DNA of 64,000 nt from Prado023 sp039812125 (GTDB taxonomy: Bacteria > Actinomycetota > Actinomycetes > S36-B12 > CAIYMF01). Position numbers and translations under genes: made by a program. Below, piece after piece: positions 25,059 to 33,614 of the stretch; within the stretch, counting starts at the first letter, position 1, and every line of letters begins with the position of its first letter. Location of the stretch: contig JBDHZV010000001.1 of NCBI GenBank assembly GCA_039812125.1, positions 1 through 64,000 of the forward strand. The letters run 5' to 3'. Under the pieces are notes generated by a model, which searched no databases, was not told where the DNA came from, and worked only from the letters and a program-made list of their open reading frames with translations.

Positions 25059-25604
25059 ATGACCCTCCCGACCGCGGTCGTGCTGGACCTCGACGGGGTC
25101 CTCGCCGACGTCCGCCATCGCCTTCACCATGTCTCGGGCCGGCCCCGCGACTGGGACGCGTTCTTCGCCGCGGCCCCCCGGGACGCCGCCCTTCCGCAGG
25201 GAGTCGCCCGCGCCGTGCGGGCCGCCGCCGAGGGCCACCGGGTGCTCTACCTGACCGGCCGACCGGAGCGCTGCCGGGCGGACACCGCGCAGTGGCTGGA
25301 TGGCCACGGGCTTCCCGCCGGCGAGCTGCACATGCGCTCCGACACCGACCGGCGCCCGGCGCGCCTGGTCAAGGTCGGGGTGCTGCGCAGGCTGTCCCAG
25401 CGCCTGGACATCCGTGCCGTGGTGGATGACGACGCGGCGGTGGTCGACGCGGTCCGCGCGCTCGGACTGCCCGTCGAGCACGCGACCTGGATGGCCGAGC
25501 AGATCTCACCCTCAACCTCAGGTTCAGGGTTGGCTGGCCCCGAGCCCGCTGGGTCGAGCCAGGACGTGCTGTTCGCGGTGCAGGAGCGGGAGGGTCGGAC
25601 CTGA
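25059..25604 (+). CDS. HAD-family phosphatase, polynucleotide kinase 3'-phosphatase-like
   Basis: 181-residue HAD hydrolase. Motif I is VVLDLDGVLADV (residues 7-18), motif II is LYLTGRPERCRADTAQW near 65, and the Asp-rich motif IV is VVDDDAAVVDAV near 127. The layout resembles the phosphatase domain of T4 polynucleotide kinase, but the substrate is unknown. The last about 35 residues (after EQIS) are Ser/Gly/Pro-rich, and a 23-bp palindrome lies in that DNA. The ATG follows a -10 box by 6 nt (leaderless). It is convergent with gcvP. Confidence 0.8.
   Translation: MTLPTAVVLDLDGVLADVRHRLHHVSGRPRDWDAFFAAAPRDAALPQGVARAVRAAAEGHRVLYLTGRPERCRADTAQWLDGHGLPAGELHMRSDTDRRPARLVKVGVLRRLSQRLDIRAVVDDDAAVVDAVRALGLPVEHATWMAEQISPSTSGSGLAGPEPAGSSQDVLFAVQEREGRT
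25508..25530. repeat. 23-bp near-perfect palindrome inside HAD gene 3' end
   Basis: ACCCTCAACCT-C-AGGTTCAGGGT matches its own complement at 10 of 11 arm positions. It resembles MerR/SoxR-family operators, but lies about 75 bp inside the 3' end of one gene and beyond the end of convergent gcvP. Confidence 0.5.
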
Positions 25605-25637
25605 CACCGGAGCCCGGACCGCCGGGGCGCGACCGGT

Positions 25638-28532
25638 TCAGGACCAGGCGAACGCCTCGGGCGGTGGGCAGGCGCAGACCAACGACCGGTCCCCGCGTGC
25701 GGCATCGATGCGCCCGACCGGGGGCCAGTACTTGTCGGCGCGCAGCTGCGCGACGGGGAACACGGCCTCCTGGCGGCTGTAGGGCCGGTCCCACGGCCCG
25801 GTCAGGTCCGATGCCGTGTGGGGCGCCCGGCGCAGGACGCTGTCGCGCACGTCGACCTGCCCGTCGGCCACCTGCTGGATCTCCGCGCGGATCCCGATCA
25901 TCGCGTCGCAGAACCGGTCGAGCTCGGCCAGCGACTCGCTCTCGGTCGGTTCGACCATGAGTGTGCCGGCCACCGGGAAGCTCATCGTCGGGGCGTGGAA
26001 CCCGTAGTCGATCAGTCGCTTGGCGACGTCGTCGACCGTGACCCCGGTCCGCCGGGTCAGCTCGCGCAGGTCCAGGATGCACTCGTGGGCCACCAGGCCG
26101 GCCGGTCCGGTGTAGAGCACCGGGTAGTGGGGGCGCAGCCGGGTCGCCACGTGGTTGGCGGCCAGCACCGCGACCTGGGTGGCCCGGGTCAGCCCGTGGC
26201 CCCCCATCATCCGGATGTAGGCCCACGGGATCGGGATGATCCCCGCACTGCCCCACGGCGCCCCGCTGACCGGCCCGACCCCGCCATCCCCGCCCACGCC
26301 CTCGACCAGGGGGTGGGACGGCAGGAACGGCGCCAGGTGCGACCGCACCGCGACCGGGCCCACACCGGGCCCCCCGCCGCCATGCGGGATGCAGAACGTC
26401 TTGTGGAGGTTGAGGTGCGAGACGTCGGCGCCGAACCGACCCGGCTTGGCCAGGCCCACCAGGGCATTGAGGTTCGCACCGTCCAGGTACACCTGTCCCC
26501 CGGCGTCGTGCACCATCGCGCACAGCTGCGCGACCTGTGACTCGTAGACGCCATGGGTCGACGGATAGGTGATCATCAGTGCCGCCACCCGGCCCTCGTG
26601 CGCCGCAAGCGCCTGGGCCAGGGAGTCCGCGCTGACGTTGCCGGCGTCGTCACAGGCGACCACGACCACCCGCAGGCCCGCCATCGCGGCCGACGCGGCA
26701 TTCGTGCCGTGGGCCGACGACGGGATCAGGCAGACGTCGCGCGCTGCATCGCCGCGGGACCTGTGCCAGGCCCGGATCGCCAGCAGCCCGGCGAACTCCC
26801 CCTGGGAGCCGGCGTTCGGCTGCAGGCTGACAGCGTCGTAGCCGGTCAGCTCCACCAGGTGGGACTGCACGTCGGCGAGCAGCCGGCGGTAGCCGCGGGT
26901 CTGGTCCGGCGGGGCGAAGGGGTGGATGCCGGCGAACCCCGGCCACGTGATCGGTTCCATCTCGGTGGTGGCGTTGAGCTTCATGGTGCACGAGCCCAGC
27001 GGGATCATCGAACGGTCCAGGGCGATGTCGTACCCGGCCAGGCGCCGGACGTAGCGCAGCATCTGGGTCTCGCTGTGGTGGGCGCTGAACACTGGGTGCT
27101 GCAGGCACGCGGTGGTCCGCCGGGCGCCCGGGGCCAGCAGCCCCATGCCGGGCTCCGCCTCGGGCACGCTCGGCGCCGGGCCGGCTGCGGCACCCACGTC
27201 CGCGAACGCCGACCAGACCGCCTCGAGGTGACCGTCCTCGGTGACCTCGTCGCACGTGATGCCGACGTGGTCCTCGTCGACGAGGCGCAGGTTCACGCCC
27301 CGGTCGGCCGCCGCCGTCACCACCCGCACGGCTCGGCCCGGCACGATGGCCGTCACGGTGTCGAACACCTGCTCGTGGACCACGTCGACGCCGCCGCGAC
27401 GCAGGCCGGCGGCCAGGAGCGCGGCGTAGCGGTGCACCCGCAGGGCGATCTCCCGCAGCCCGTCCGGCCCGTGGTAGGCGGCATAGAGCCCCGCCACGAC
27501 GGCCAGCAGGACCTGGGCGGTGCAGATGTTGCTGGTGGCGCGCTCGCGGCGGATGTGCTGCTCCCGGGTCTGCAGCGCCAGCCGCAGCGCGGGTCGGCCG
27601 GAGGAGTCGACCGACACCCCGACGAGCCGGCCCGGCAACTGCCGCTCGAGGCCGGGGCGCACGCTCATGAACCCCGCGTGCGGGCCGCCGAACCCCATCG
27701 GGACACCGAACCGCTGCGCGGAGCCGACCACGACGTCGGCTCCCCACTCCCCCGGCGGCACCAGCAGGCACAGCGACAGCAGGTCCGCGACCACGGCCAG
27801 CCCCGCCCCGGCGGCGTGGACCTGGTCGGCCAGTTCGGCCAGGCGCGCCGGGTCGCGCACCAGCCCGGTCGAGGTCGGCTGTGACACCAGCACCCCGAAG
27901 ACGCCCTGCAGCGCCAGCGGCTCCCCCGTCAGGTCGAGCACCGCCAGGTCGATGCCCAGCGGCTCGGCGCGGGTCGCCAGGACGGCGAGGGTCTGCGGAT
28001 GGGTGTCCGCGTCGACGACGAACGTCATGGCACCGCTGCGGTCGACCCGGTGCAGCAGCGACATGGCCTCGGCTGCTGCGGTCGGCTCGTCGAGCAGGGA
28101 GGCGTTGGCGATCGGCAGCCCGGTGAGCTCCTCGACCATGGTCTGGAAGTTCAGCAGCGCCTCGAGCCGGCCCTGGGCGATCTCGGGCTGGTACGGGGTG
28201 TAGGCGGTGTACCAGCCGGGTGCCTCCAGGACGTTGCGCCGGATCACTGCCGGGGTGATCGTGTCGTGATAGCCCAGGCCGATCATGCTGACCAGGCGTC
28301 GGTTGGCTGCGGCGAGGTCACGCAACCGGGCCGAGGCCTGCTCCTCGGTGAGCGCCGGGGGCAGTTGCAGCCCGTCGGACCACTGGATCGTCGCCGGGAC
28401 GGCAGCCCGCGCCAACGAGTCGAGATCCGGCTGACCGATCGCAGCCAGCATCGCGGCGATGTCCTCGGCGTCCGGGCCGATGTGTCGCCGCGCGAAGTCG
28501 GCCGGCGCGCGCCATCCGTGCTCAGTCGTCAC
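25638..28532 (-). CDS. gcvP: Glycine dehydrogenase (decarboxylating), P-protein
   Basis: 964-residue PLP enzyme that decarboxylates glycine and passes the aminomethyl group to the lipoyl arm of GcvH. It is the long fused type. The first half has the conserved MIGLGYHDTITP (82-93), and the PLP lysine is in LNLHKTFCIPHGGGGPG in the second half. The start is GTG 28532, 6 nt after a TAGTGT -10 box and with no ribosome binding site (leaderless). gcvH lies 2.7 kb upstream in the same direction; gcvT is not in the window. Confidence 0.97.
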   Translation of the reverse strand: MTTEHGWRAPADFARRHIGPDAEDIAAMLAAIGQPDLDSLARAAVPATIQWSDGLQLPPALTEEQASARLRDLAAANRRLVSMIGLGYHDTITPAVIRRNVLEAPGWYTAYTPYQPEIAQGRLEALLNFQTMVEELTGLPIANASLLDEPTAAAEAMSLLHRVDRSGAMTFVVDADTHPQTLAVLATRAEPLGIDLAVLDLTGEPLALQGVFGVLVSQPTSTGLVRDPARLAELADQVHAAGAGLAVVADLLSLCLLVPPGEWGADVVVGSAQRFGVPMGFGGPHAGFMSVRPGLERQLPGRLVGVSVDSSGRPALRLALQTREQHIRRERATSNICTAQVLLAVVAGLYAAYHGPDGLREIALRVHRYAALLAAGLRRGGVDVVHEQVFDTVTAIVPGRAVRVVTAAADRGVNLRLVDEDHVGITCDEVTEDGHLEAVWSAFADVGAAAGPAPSVPEAEPGMGLLAPGARRTTACLQHPVFSAHHSETQMLRYVRRLAGYDIALDRSMIPLGSCTMKLNATTEMEPITWPGFAGIHPFAPPDQTRGYRRLLADVQSHLVELTGYDAVSLQPNAGSQGEFAGLLAIRAWHRSRGDAARDVCLIPSSAHGTNAASAAMAGLRVVVVACDDAGNVSADSLAQALAAHEGRVAALMITYPSTHGVYESQVAQLCAMVHDAGGQVYLDGANLNALVGLAKPGRFGADVSHLNLHKTFCIPHGGGGPGVGPVAVRSHLAPFLPSHPLVEGVGGDGGVGPVSGAPWGSAGIIPIPWAYIRMMGGHGLTRATQVAVLAANHVATRLRPHYPVLYTGPAGLVAHECILDLRELTRRTGVTVDDVAKRLIDYGFHAPTMSFPVAGTLMVEPTESESLAELDRFCDAMIGIRAEIQQVADGQVDVRDSVLRRAPHTASDLTGPWDRPYSRQEAVFPVAQLRADKYWPPVGRIDAARGDRSLVCACPPPEAFAWS

Positions 28533-28538
28533 GCGGAC

Positions 28539-28544
28539 ACACTA
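28539..28544 (-). promoter_or_regulatory. -10 box of a leaderless gene (gcvP)
   Basis: TAGTGT on the minus strand, 6 nt before the GTG at 28532. Confidence 0.55.
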
Positions 28545-28572
28545 CCCGCGCGACCGGGCGCGACCGGGTGGC

Positions 28573-29133
28573 TCAGCCGGTCTGGCGCCGGCGGCGCCGC
28601 GCCGCCAGTTCGTCGTCGGCTCCCGCCGGGGTGCCGGTCGAGCGCTCCGCGGGCAGGGCGGACAGCGTCCCCTCCACCTCGCGCCACACCTTGCCCACGG
28701 CGATCCCGAAGACTCCCTGGCCACCCCGGACGAGGTCGATGACCTCGTCCTCACTGGTGCACTCGTACACGCTGGCGCCGTCGCTCATCAGGGTCAGCGT
28801 GGCCAGGTCCTCCACCCCGCGGGCACGCAGGTGCCCGACGGCGGTGCGGATGTTCTGCAGGGACACACCGGTGTCGAGCAGGCGCTTGACGACCTTGAGC
28901 ACGAGGATGTCGCGGAAGCTGTACAGCCTCTGGGTGCCCGAACCGGTCGCCGGGCGGATCGACGGCTCCACCAGGCCGGTGCGGGCCCAGTAGTCCAACT
29001 GGCGGTAGGTGATGTCGGCCGCCGAGCAGGCCACCGGCCCGCGGAAGCCCACGTCCTCCGGCACCGCCGTCTCCGGGATGTCGAACAGCGAGCCCTGCAC
29101 GCCGGACGTCGGTCCTGTGCCCTGTTGTGCCAT
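28573..29133 (-). CDS. MerR-family transcriptional regulator (Rv1830-like)
   Basis: 186-residue regulator with an N-terminal winged helix (ITYRQLDYWARTGLVEPSIR, about 41-60; QRLYSFRDILVLKVVKRLLD following) and a helical C-terminus ending in a basic tail. No cysteine-rich metal site is evident. GGAGG is 10 nt before the ATG. It lies between the DUF151 gene and gcvP, as in mycobacteria. Confidence 0.9.
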   Translation of the reverse strand: MAQQGTGPTSGVQGSLFDIPETAVPEDVGFRGPVACSAADITYRQLDYWARTGLVEPSIRPATGSGTQRLYSFRDILVLKVVKRLLDTGVSLQNIRTAVGHLRARGVEDLATLTLMSDGASVYECTSEDEVIDLVRGGQGVFGIAVGKVWREVEGTLSALPAERSTGTPAGADDELAARRRRRQTG

Positions 29134-29279
29134 CTGGCTGCTGCCTCCGGTCTGGGTCGGCCCGAACGGGGATCCTGGTGCGGATCCCGCCGGCGTAGTT
29201 ACACCGTCGGTATTCCCACCTGAAAGTAGGACCCGGCACGGGCCGCGTCAACGCAGCGGGCCCCGACACGCCGGGGCAA

Positions 29280-29308
29280 ACTCTCACCTTCTACATGAGG
29301 GTCAGAGT
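29280..29308. promoter_or_regulatory. Inverted repeat upstream of MerR gene, possible operator
   Basis: ACTCTCACC (29280-29288) and GGTCAGAGT (29300-29308) are complementary at 8 of 9 positions across an 11-bp spacer. The repeat lies in the 174-bp gap between the DUF151 stop, which it touches, and the MerR gene. Such long dyads suit MerR-family dimers, so autoregulation is possible. Confidence 0.4.
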
Positions 29309-29799
29309 CACTGCTGGAAGTCCTGCGGGGTGACGTTGTCGAGGAACTCCCGGAACCGCTCGACCTGCTCGACCTCGTCCTCGACCCCCGCGTCGGGCTC
29401 CACCTCCACGCCGGCCTCGGCGAGCACCTCCGTGGCCACCAGGATCGGCACGCCGGCCCGCAGCGCCAGGGCGATGGCGTCCGAGGGACGGGCGTCGACC
29501 ACCGTGCCGTCGAGCACGAGCTGGCCGTAGAAGACCCCCTCCTCGAGCCGGGTCACCCGCACCTGCCGCAGCGGTCGGCCCACCTGCGCCAGCGTCGCCA
29601 CGAACAGGTCGTGGGTCAACGGCCGCGGCGGGGTCACCCCCTGCAGCGCCATGGCGATGGCGGCCGCCTCGCCGGGACCGATCCAGATGGGAAGGTGGAG
29701 GTTGGCCGAGCCGCCTCGGACGAGCACGATCGGGGAGTTGGTCGGCATCTCGACCCGCACGCCGACGACCTCGACCTCCACGAATCTCTGCTCTGCCAC
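29308..29799 (-). CDS. DUF151 bifunctional nuclease-family protein
   Basis: 163-residue protein with the DUF151 domain: VVGVRVEMPTNSPIVLVR near the start, LPIWIGPGEAAAIAMALQG and VDARPSDAIALALRAGVPI near 95. Plant relatives show nuclease activity, but the bacterial role is unknown. It ends in an acidic tail. The GTG at 29799 is 7 nt after a TAGTGT -10 box (leaderless). It lies between two MerR genes, as in Rv1828-Rv1830. Confidence 0.87.
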   Translation of the reverse strand: MAEQRFVEVEVVGVRVEMPTNSPIVLVRGGSANLHLPIWIGPGEAAAIAMALQGVTPPRPLTHDLFVATLAQVGRPLRQVRVTRLEEGVFYGQLVLDGTVVDARPSDAIALALRAGVPILVATEVLAEAGVEVEPDAGVEDEVEQVERFREFLDNVTPQDFQQ

Positions 29800-29806
29800 G
29801 GCAGCC

Positions 29807-29812
29807 ACACTA
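29807..29812 (-). promoter_or_regulatory. -10 box of a leaderless gene (DUF151)
   Basis: TAGTGT on the minus strand, 7 nt before the GTG at 29799. Confidence 0.5.
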
Positions 29813-29842
29813 GACCCGTGGGGGCCCAGCCACCATCGGGAT

Positions 29843-30583
29843 TCAGCGACCCAGGGTCCTGGGCAGGCCCGCCTTGACCAGCGTCGTGTGCAGCTGCATG
29901 GCCAGCGCCGCGATGGTGCGCGCAGCTTCCTCGGCGCGGGCCACGGAGTCCGGGTGCCGCCCGCGGGACATCGGCAGGACGACCTGCTCGACCAGTGCCA
30001 GCTCCCGCTCCGCCGCGAGCTTGAAGGGGCGCAGGTGCCGCGGCCCGTAGCCGAACTCGGCCATCTCGGCCGCCAGGCGCGCCACCTGCAGCGCCGTGGA
30101 GTCGTAGTACGCGGTGCCGGGCGCGTGGTCGATGAGACCGTAGCCCTCCAGCTCGCGCAGCGCCTCGTTGGTGACCCCCGACGACTCCAGCAGCTCCTTG
30201 CGGGAGAGCCGGAGCTCCGCACCGTCCGGCACGAGGTCCTCGACGCTGACCTGGTCGGTGGCAGCGACCAGCGCCCGCGGCGCCGCCTCCGCCGCAGACA
30301 GCGGCGCCGGCTGCAGGCCGCGGTCGATCTGGTCGAGGTGCTCGCGGATGACCTTCAGCGGCAGGTAGTTGTCCCGCTGCATCCGCAGCACGTACCGGAG
30401 CCGCTCGGCGTCGGCCCGGGTGAACTTGCGGTACCCGGAGGGCGTGCGCGACGGCTCCACCAGGCCCTCGGCCTCCAGGTACCGGATCTTGGAGATGCTC
30501 ACGTCCGGGAAGTCGGCCTTGAGCATCTGCAGCACCTCACCGATGCTCAGCAGGCCGTCCCCGGCGGCCGCCGCCGTGCTCAT
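29843..30583 (-). CDS. ftsR: MerR-family regulator, FtsR-like (Rv1828 homologue)
   Basis: 246-residue regulator. The N-terminal winged helix LLSIGEVLQMLKADFPDVSI (11-30) with YLEAEGLVEPSRTPSGYRKF is characteristic of FtsR/Rv1828. FtsR activates ftsZ in Corynebacterium. The C-terminal domain is helical. The ATG overlaps the garA stop (ATGA), so the two are co-translated, as in mycobacteria where Rv1828 follows garA. Confidence 0.88.
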   Translation of the reverse strand: MSTAAAAGDGLLSIGEVLQMLKADFPDVSISKIRYLEAEGLVEPSRTPSGYRKFTRADAERLRYVLRMQRDNYLPLKVIREHLDQIDRGLQPAPLSAAEAAPRALVAATDQVSVEDLVPDGAELRLSRKELLESSGVTNEALRELEGYGLIDHAPGTAYYDSTALQVARLAAEMAEFGYGPRHLRPFKLAAERELALVEQVVLPMSRGRHPDSVARAEEAARTIAALAMQLHTTLVKAGLPRTLGR

Positions 30584-31074
30584 CCCTGGCCACCTCCCAC
30601 GAGGAACACGAACCGGTACTTGCCCACCTGGACCTCGTCACCACCGGCCAGGGTCACGACGTCGATGCGCTGGCGATTGACATAGGTGCCGTTCAGGCTG
30701 CCGACGTCGCGCAGGACCCACCCGTCGGCCGTGCGCTCGAACTGCGCGTGCCGGCGCGACACCGTCACGTCGTCGAGCATCAGCATGGCGTCGTCGGAGC
30801 GCCCCACCGTCACGACATCGGCGTCCAACGTGAAGGAGGTGCCCTCACTGGGCCCCCGGCGCACGATCAGCATGGCGGTGCCGGCGGCCACCCCGCGCAC
30901 GCTGCCGGTGTCCACGACACCCAGGGGTCCGGTGGTGGAGACGGGGACCTCGAGGGACCCGGTCGCGTCGACCGGGCGGTCGTCGCCCAGGTCCGTCAGG
31001 GGCGCGCCACAGTTGCTGCAGAACCTGGCGAGGTCCGCGACCTCCTGGCCGCATCTGGTGCACCGACGAGGCAC
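30580..31074 (-). CDS. garA: FHA-domain protein, GarA/OdhI-like, with N-terminal zinc ribbon
   Basis: 164-residue protein. A zinc ribbon (CTRCGQ...CSNCG, about residues 5-23) comes first, then a Thr/Val-rich linker and an FHA domain (VTVGRSDDAML, VTVSRRHAQFE, GSLNGTYVNRQ). GarA/OdhI bind and restrain 2-oxoglutarate dehydrogenase and glutamate dehydrogenase unless phosphorylated. The ETTS phosphorylation motif of mycobacterial GarA is not present; STTGPL may or may not replace it. GTG 31074 is preferred to GTG 31113 because GGAG is well placed. It lies next to gcvH and an FtsR-like gene, as in Rv1826-Rv1828. Confidence 0.85.
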   Translation of the reverse strand: MPRRCTRCGQEVADLARFCSNCGAPLTDLGDDRPVDATGSLEVPVSTTGPLGVVDTGSVRGVAAGTAMLIVRRGPSEGTSFTLDADVVTVGRSDDAMLMLDDVTVSRRHAQFERTADGWVLRDVGSLNGTYVNRQRIDVVTLAGGDEVQVGKYRFVFLVGGGQG

Positions 31075-31139
31075 GGCAACTCCGTCCGATCGAGCCGAGG
31101 GGTGTCCCTTCACCTGAGGTCGAGGTTCACCTGGGGATC

Positions 31140-31145
31140 AACCTA
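31140..31145 (-). promoter_or_regulatory. Putative -10 box for garA-ftsR
   Basis: TAGGTT on the minus strand, about 65 bp upstream of the garA start, in the 158-bp gap after gcvH. The motif CAGGTGAA occurs twice just downstream. Confidence 0.4.
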
Positions 31146-31232
31146 CCGGAACGGGCCGGCGCGCGGTCAACCGCAGGGGCATCCCGGCGTGCGTGCCGCG
31201 AGGTCCCGCCTGTCGGTGGGCCCGCGGGTCGA

Positions 31233-31625
31233 CTACCCCTCGAGGCCCGATGCGTACTGCGCCGCGGTCATGAGCGACTCCCAGGCGTCGTCAGCCTCCT
31301 GCGGGGTCGCGCACCCGACGTCGACCATCCACCCCTGGCCGTAGGGCTCCGCGTTGACCAGCTCCGGAGCACCCTCGAGCTCGGTGTTGACCTCCAGCAC
31401 CGTGCCGTCCACCGGCGCGTAGACGTCGCTGACCGACTTGGTGGACTCGACCTCCCCGCACGGCTCCCCGGACGCCAGCGTCGATCCGACGGCGGGCAGC
31501 GAGACGAACACCACGTCGCCCAGCGACTCGGCGGCGAACGCCGTGACGCCGAACCGCAGCACGGTCGGGCCCTCCCGCCGCACCCATTCGTGCTCGGCCG
31601 TGTAGCGCAGGTCCTCGGGGTACAT
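31233..31625 (-). CDS. gcvH: Glycine cleavage system H protein
   Basis: 130-residue lipoyl carrier that shuttles the aminomethyl group between GcvP and GcvT. The lipoyl lysine is in VESTKSVSDVYAPVDG near residue 63. ATG 31625 is chosen because GGAGG lies 9 nt upstream; a TTG at 31634 would touch it. It follows the DUF881 gene by 32 nt. Confidence 0.96.
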   Translation of the reverse strand: MYPEDLRYTAEHEWVRREGPTVLRFGVTAFAAESLGDVVFVSLPAVGSTLASGEPCGEVESTKSVSDVYAPVDGTVLEVNTELEGAPELVNAEPYGQGWMVDVGCATPQEADDAWESLMTAAQYASGLEG

Positions 31626-31657
31626 GGCGGTCAACCTCCGGTGGGGTCGGGGAGCGG

Positions 31658-32437
31658 TCAGTCGGTCCCGGCGGGCTCGGCGTACTCGGGGGTGGTCAGG
31701 GGCACGGTGGAGCGGATCTCCACCTCGTCGCGCCGCGTCAGCTCGAACGTGGCGTTCGCGGTGCGGACGGTGTCGGCCACCCCGCCGGGGATCTCCATGG
31801 CGGTGGCCATGGTGTCCGGGTCGCCGATGGCCAGGATCACGTAGGGAGAGCTGCGCAGGTCGCCGGACACCAGGATGCCCGGGCCCTCCCCCTCGGCAGC
31901 GTCAGCGAACCAGGTGTTCACCACGACCCGGCGATCCGCCACCTCGATGCTCTCCGCACCCGCGTCGCGCAGCTCCTGCACCGCGTCGAGGATGTCACTG
32001 GCGTCGACCCCGCCGTCGGGATCGCGGATGACGATGCGCACGCCCGGGCCGCGCACGGCCGTCGTGCCCGCCAGCACCTGCAACCCCTCGAGACGCTCCT
32101 GGGCCTGCGACAGGGCCTGCGCGCTGGTGCCGGACGTGAGCGACTCCAGCTCGGTGTCCAGCCGACGCTTCTCCGCCTCGAGGCGGGCGTTCTCGGTCTC
32201 CAGGCTGTCGAGGATCTGGATGAGCTCGGCGGGTCTCGCGTTCGCCAGCGCGTCGGCGCTGTCGTGGGCCAGCGCCCCCGACACCAGCAGCAGCCCGAAC
32301 ACGGCGAACAGGATCGCCCCGACGAAGCTGACCGGACCCCGCCAGCGCCACAGCGAGCTGTTGCGCGGGTCGCCACTGGCGTCGTCGACCGTCGCCGGGG
32401 CCGGCGGCTCGGGCAGGACCGGGGGCTCCTCCACCAT
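31658..32437 (-). CDS. DUF881 membrane protein
   Basis: 259-residue protein with one transmembrane helix (about 36-57), a coiled coil (LIQILDSLETENARLEAEKR, about 71-90) and a DUF881 domain outside the membrane (GPGVRIVIRDPDGGV near 128). Function unknown; such genes flank sbp and gcvH in actinobacteria (Rv1823-Rv1825) and may act in envelope or division processes. The ATG overlaps the sbp stop by one base. Confidence 0.88.
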   Translation of the reverse strand: MVEEPPVLPEPPAPATVDDASGDPRNSSLWRWRGPVSFVGAILFAVFGLLLVSGALAHDSADALANARPAELIQILDSLETENARLEAEKRRLDTELESLTSGTSAQALSQAQERLEGLQVLAGTTAVRGPGVRIVIRDPDGGVDASDILDAVQELRDAGAESIEVADRRVVVNTWFADAAEGEGPGILVSGDLRSSPYVILAIGDPDTMATAMEIPGGVADTVRTANATFELTRRDEVEIRSTVPLTTPEYAEPAGTD

Positions 32438-32769
32438 CAGGCCTTCAGCAGGTGCCGTCGGATGGCGGCGGCATTGGCGAAGATGCGCATCGTCAGCACG
32501 ACCACGACACCGGTCGACATCTGGCTGCCGACGCCGAGCAGGTCCCCGATCCAGACGATGACCGAGGCGATGACCACGTTGCTCAGGAACGAGATGACGA
32601 ACACCCGGTCCCGGAACACCCCGTCCAGCAGGGCCCGGCTGGCTCCGACCACGGCGTCCAGGGCGGCGATCACGGCGATGGGCAGGTAGGGCTGCAGCCA
32701 GATCGGAACCGTCGGCTCGAACACGAGGCCCGCGACGATGCCGATCAGCAGCCCGATGAGCGCGATCAC
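32437..32769 (-). CDS. sbp: Small basic protein (DUF1290), Sbp
   Basis: 110-residue membrane protein with about three helices, starting MIALIGLLIGIVAGLVF and carrying the family stretch YLPIAVIAALDAVVGASRA. Function unknown. The GTG at 32769 overlaps the stop of the upstream DUF881 gene (GTGA), and its own stop overlaps the next DUF881 start. Confidence 0.88.
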   Translation of the reverse strand: MIALIGLLIGIVAGLVFEPTVPIWLQPYLPIAVIAALDAVVGASRALLDGVFRDRVFVISFLSNVVIASVIVWIGDLLGVGSQMSTGVVVVLTMRIFANAAAIRRHLLKA

Positions 32770-33614
32770 GAGTCGTTGCCGTCCTCTCCGTCGATCACCG
32801 TCGCCTGGTCCGGAAGGGCCATGGTCGCAGCGGGAAGGGTCATCCCGTCGGCGGCCTGCGTGTCGAAGCCTATGCCGTACTGCTCGGCATAGCCGCGAAG
32901 GTCGCTCGCGGCCTGGGACGCCTCGAAGTCCGCCAGCATCGCGGGCGGGCCGATCGCCTCGATGGTGTAGGGCGGCTGCAGCGGTCGGTAGTTGACCAGG
33001 ATGGCCCCGGCCGCCGACCGGATCGCGGACTGGGCGGTCAGCCGCTGGCCGTCCACGCTGACAGCTTCCGCCCCGGCGGACCACAGGCCGTTGACCGCCG
33101 CCTGGACGTCGGAGTCCAGCACCCGCGTCAGCTCGTCGTCGACCGCCCCGTCGGCGGCGGGCTTGTCGCGCAGCGTCACCCGCACGCCGTCACCGGTCGC
33201 GGCCGCGTACCCGGTGCTCAGCTCCAGGGCCGCGATTCCCTCGGCGATCTCGCGGCCCTTCACGCTCGCGTCGAGGTTCGCCGCCCGGGCCTGCTCGACG
33301 TCCACCCGGACCCGGGCCACGGCCTCGACCGCCTCGTCCTGGAGCGCGGTGGCCGCCTCGATCCGCTCCTGCAGGGCCGCGCGCTGGTCGTCCACGGCAG
33401 GGGCGTCGAGCACCCGTGCCGACAGGCCCATGGCCAGCACGAACCCCGCCAGCCCCGCCGCCGTCGCGGCGACCAGCAGCTGCTGGCGCCGCGACCGGGG
33501 GCGGCGGTCGTCGGAGGCGACGGCGTAGTCGCTGGCCACGGCATCGGCCGACAGCTGCTCGATGAGGTTGAGGCGGTTGCGGGCGGCCGGCGGCGTCGGC
33601 CCGGCCCCGCTCAC
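32766..33614 (-). CDS. DUF881 membrane protein
   Basis: 282-residue paralogue of the other DUF881 protein. A cytoplasmic N-terminus of about 44 residues, a transmembrane helix (about 46-66), a coiled coil (about 75-125) and the DUF881 fold (GDGVRVTLRDKP near 143) are seen. The GTG at 33614 overlaps the stop of the nucleotidyltransferase gene (GTGA). The DUF881-sbp-DUF881 order is conserved. Confidence 0.88.
   Translation of the reverse strand: MSGAGPTPPAARNRLNLIEQLSADAVASDYAVASDDRRPRSRRQQLLVAATAAGLAGFVLAMGLSARVLDAPAVDDQRAALQERIEAATALQDEAVEAVARVRVDVEQARAANLDASVKGREIAEGIAALELSTGYAAATGDGVRVTLRDKPAADGAVDDELTRVLDSDVQAAVNGLWSAGAEAVSVDGQRLTAQSAIRSAAGAILVNYRPLQPPYTIEAIGPPAMLADFEASQAASDLRGYAEQYGIGFDTQAADGMTLPAATMALPDQATVIDGEDGNDS

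Noticed and set aside
27361..27375. LexA-box-like TCGAACACCTGCTCG inside gcvP.
   Set aside because: The right half is mismatched and it lies in the middle of a coding region.
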